Assembly (NCBI GenBank): GCA_002347565.1
Contig: DDXR01000075.1
Location: forward strand, 1-6,267
DNA: 6,267 bases
Direction: 5' to 3'
DNA from: a bacterium UBP2_UBA2255
Lineage (GTDB): Bacteria > Edwardsbacteria > AC1 > EtOH8
The notes beneath the pieces are model-generated. The model worked only from the letters and a program-made list of their open reading frames with translations. It had not been told where the DNA came from and did not search any database. The position numbers and the translations under genes were made by a program. Positions 5,902-6,267 of this stretch are shown piece by piece; position 1 is the first letter of the stretch; each line of letters starts with the position of its first letter.

Positions 5902-6267
5902 TTAAAGCGTCACTTGATTGCTGTGCCACCCCTGCTCCATCAAGCTGATGAACACATTTTCCAGTGAGGGTGATACCTCCCGCCAGCTCGCGCAGGTGAC
6001 CCCCCGATTTTCCATCTTCTTTCGGACCGCTGGCCAATCCCTGGCGGCATCGTCCACGATGATGTTGAGCCGGTCGCCGAAGGTCTGCACCTCCCTGATC
6101 AGCGGATCGGCGGCCAGTTCCCGGGCCGTCGCCCGGGCGTCGGCGCACACCAGCTCGATCACGCTCCCCCGCATCCGGGACTTGATGGCGGCGGGCGCGT
6201 CGCAGGCCAGCAGCCTCCCCTTGTCCATCATGCCGACCACCGAGCAGCGCTCGGCCTCGTCCATGTA
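5902..6267 (-). CDS. ABC transporter ATP-binding protein, C-terminal fragment
   Basis: The last 121 residues of an ABC ATPase whose N-terminus lies beyond position 6267. The fragment opens with YMDEAERC, the segment immediately after the H-loop histidine in DrrA/YbhF-like ATPases (compare HYLDEAEYC in the second ATPase). It continues through MMDKGRLLACDAPAAIKSRM and the typical C-terminal accessory domain, ending with SLENVFISLME, the counterpart of TLEDVFIQVIE in the other ATPase. Walker A, signature and Walker B motifs are outside the window. The stop codon TAA is 13 bases before the tolC-like start. The most likely role is to supply the first of two nucleotide-binding subunits, equivalent to one half of the fused E. 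coli YbhF, for the permease pair downstream. That pairing is inferred from gene order. Confidence 0.92.
   Translation of the reverse strand, partial: YMDEAERCSVVGMMDKGRLLACDAPAAIKSRMRGSVIELVCADARATARELAADPLIREVQTFGDRLNIIVDDAARDWPAVRKKMENRGVTCASWREVSPSLENVFISLMEQGWHSNQVTL

Overview
The window comes from a GC-rich Gram-negative bacterium. Two spot-counted 60-base lines give about 73% GC in a permease gene, against about 35-47% in one foreign-looking gene. A TolC-type outer membrane protein requires an outer membrane. The intergenic palindromes resemble the REP/MITE-like elements common in genomes of uncultured bacteria. I cannot name the taxon from sequence alone.

Every gene lies on the minus strand, so the window is transcribed from high to low coordinates. 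In that order it holds: the C-terminal end of a first ABC ATPase (cut by the window edge at 6267); a TolC-family outer membrane efflux protein; a palindromic spacer; a second, complete DrrA/YbhF-like ABC ATPase whose last codons lie inside a second palindrome; an ABC-2 permease; an AT-rich gene for a secreted protein of unknown function; a second ABC-2 permease; a third REP-like spacer; and a rho-independent terminator at about 200-230. Beyond the terminator a new transcription unit begins with a well-formed sigma70-type promoter (TTGACT, 17 bp, TAAAAT). It drives the first 43 codons of an endonuclease III-related HhH-GPD protein that runs off the window at position 1.

The genes from 6267 to 359 read as one exporter operon of the YbhGFSR type. 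Two ATPases would power a heterodimer of two homologous ABC-2 permeases in the inner membrane, and the TolC-like channel would carry substrate across the outer membrane. A periplasmic adaptor (HlyD/YbhG type) would be expected upstream, outside the window. In E. coli the two ATPase halves are fused in YbhF; here they are separate genes with the tolC-like gene between them. The substrate cannot be deduced.

The most unusual element is the AT-rich gene at 1497-2258. It encodes a signal peptide and several beta-propeller-like strand motifs, has no family I recognise, and is wedged tightly between the two permease genes that should be neighbours. This may be a recent acquisition, possibly an accessory periplasmic or surface factor of the exporter. 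The rest of the window is recognisable exporter biology, and I see no CRISPR, tRNA, rRNA or transposase.
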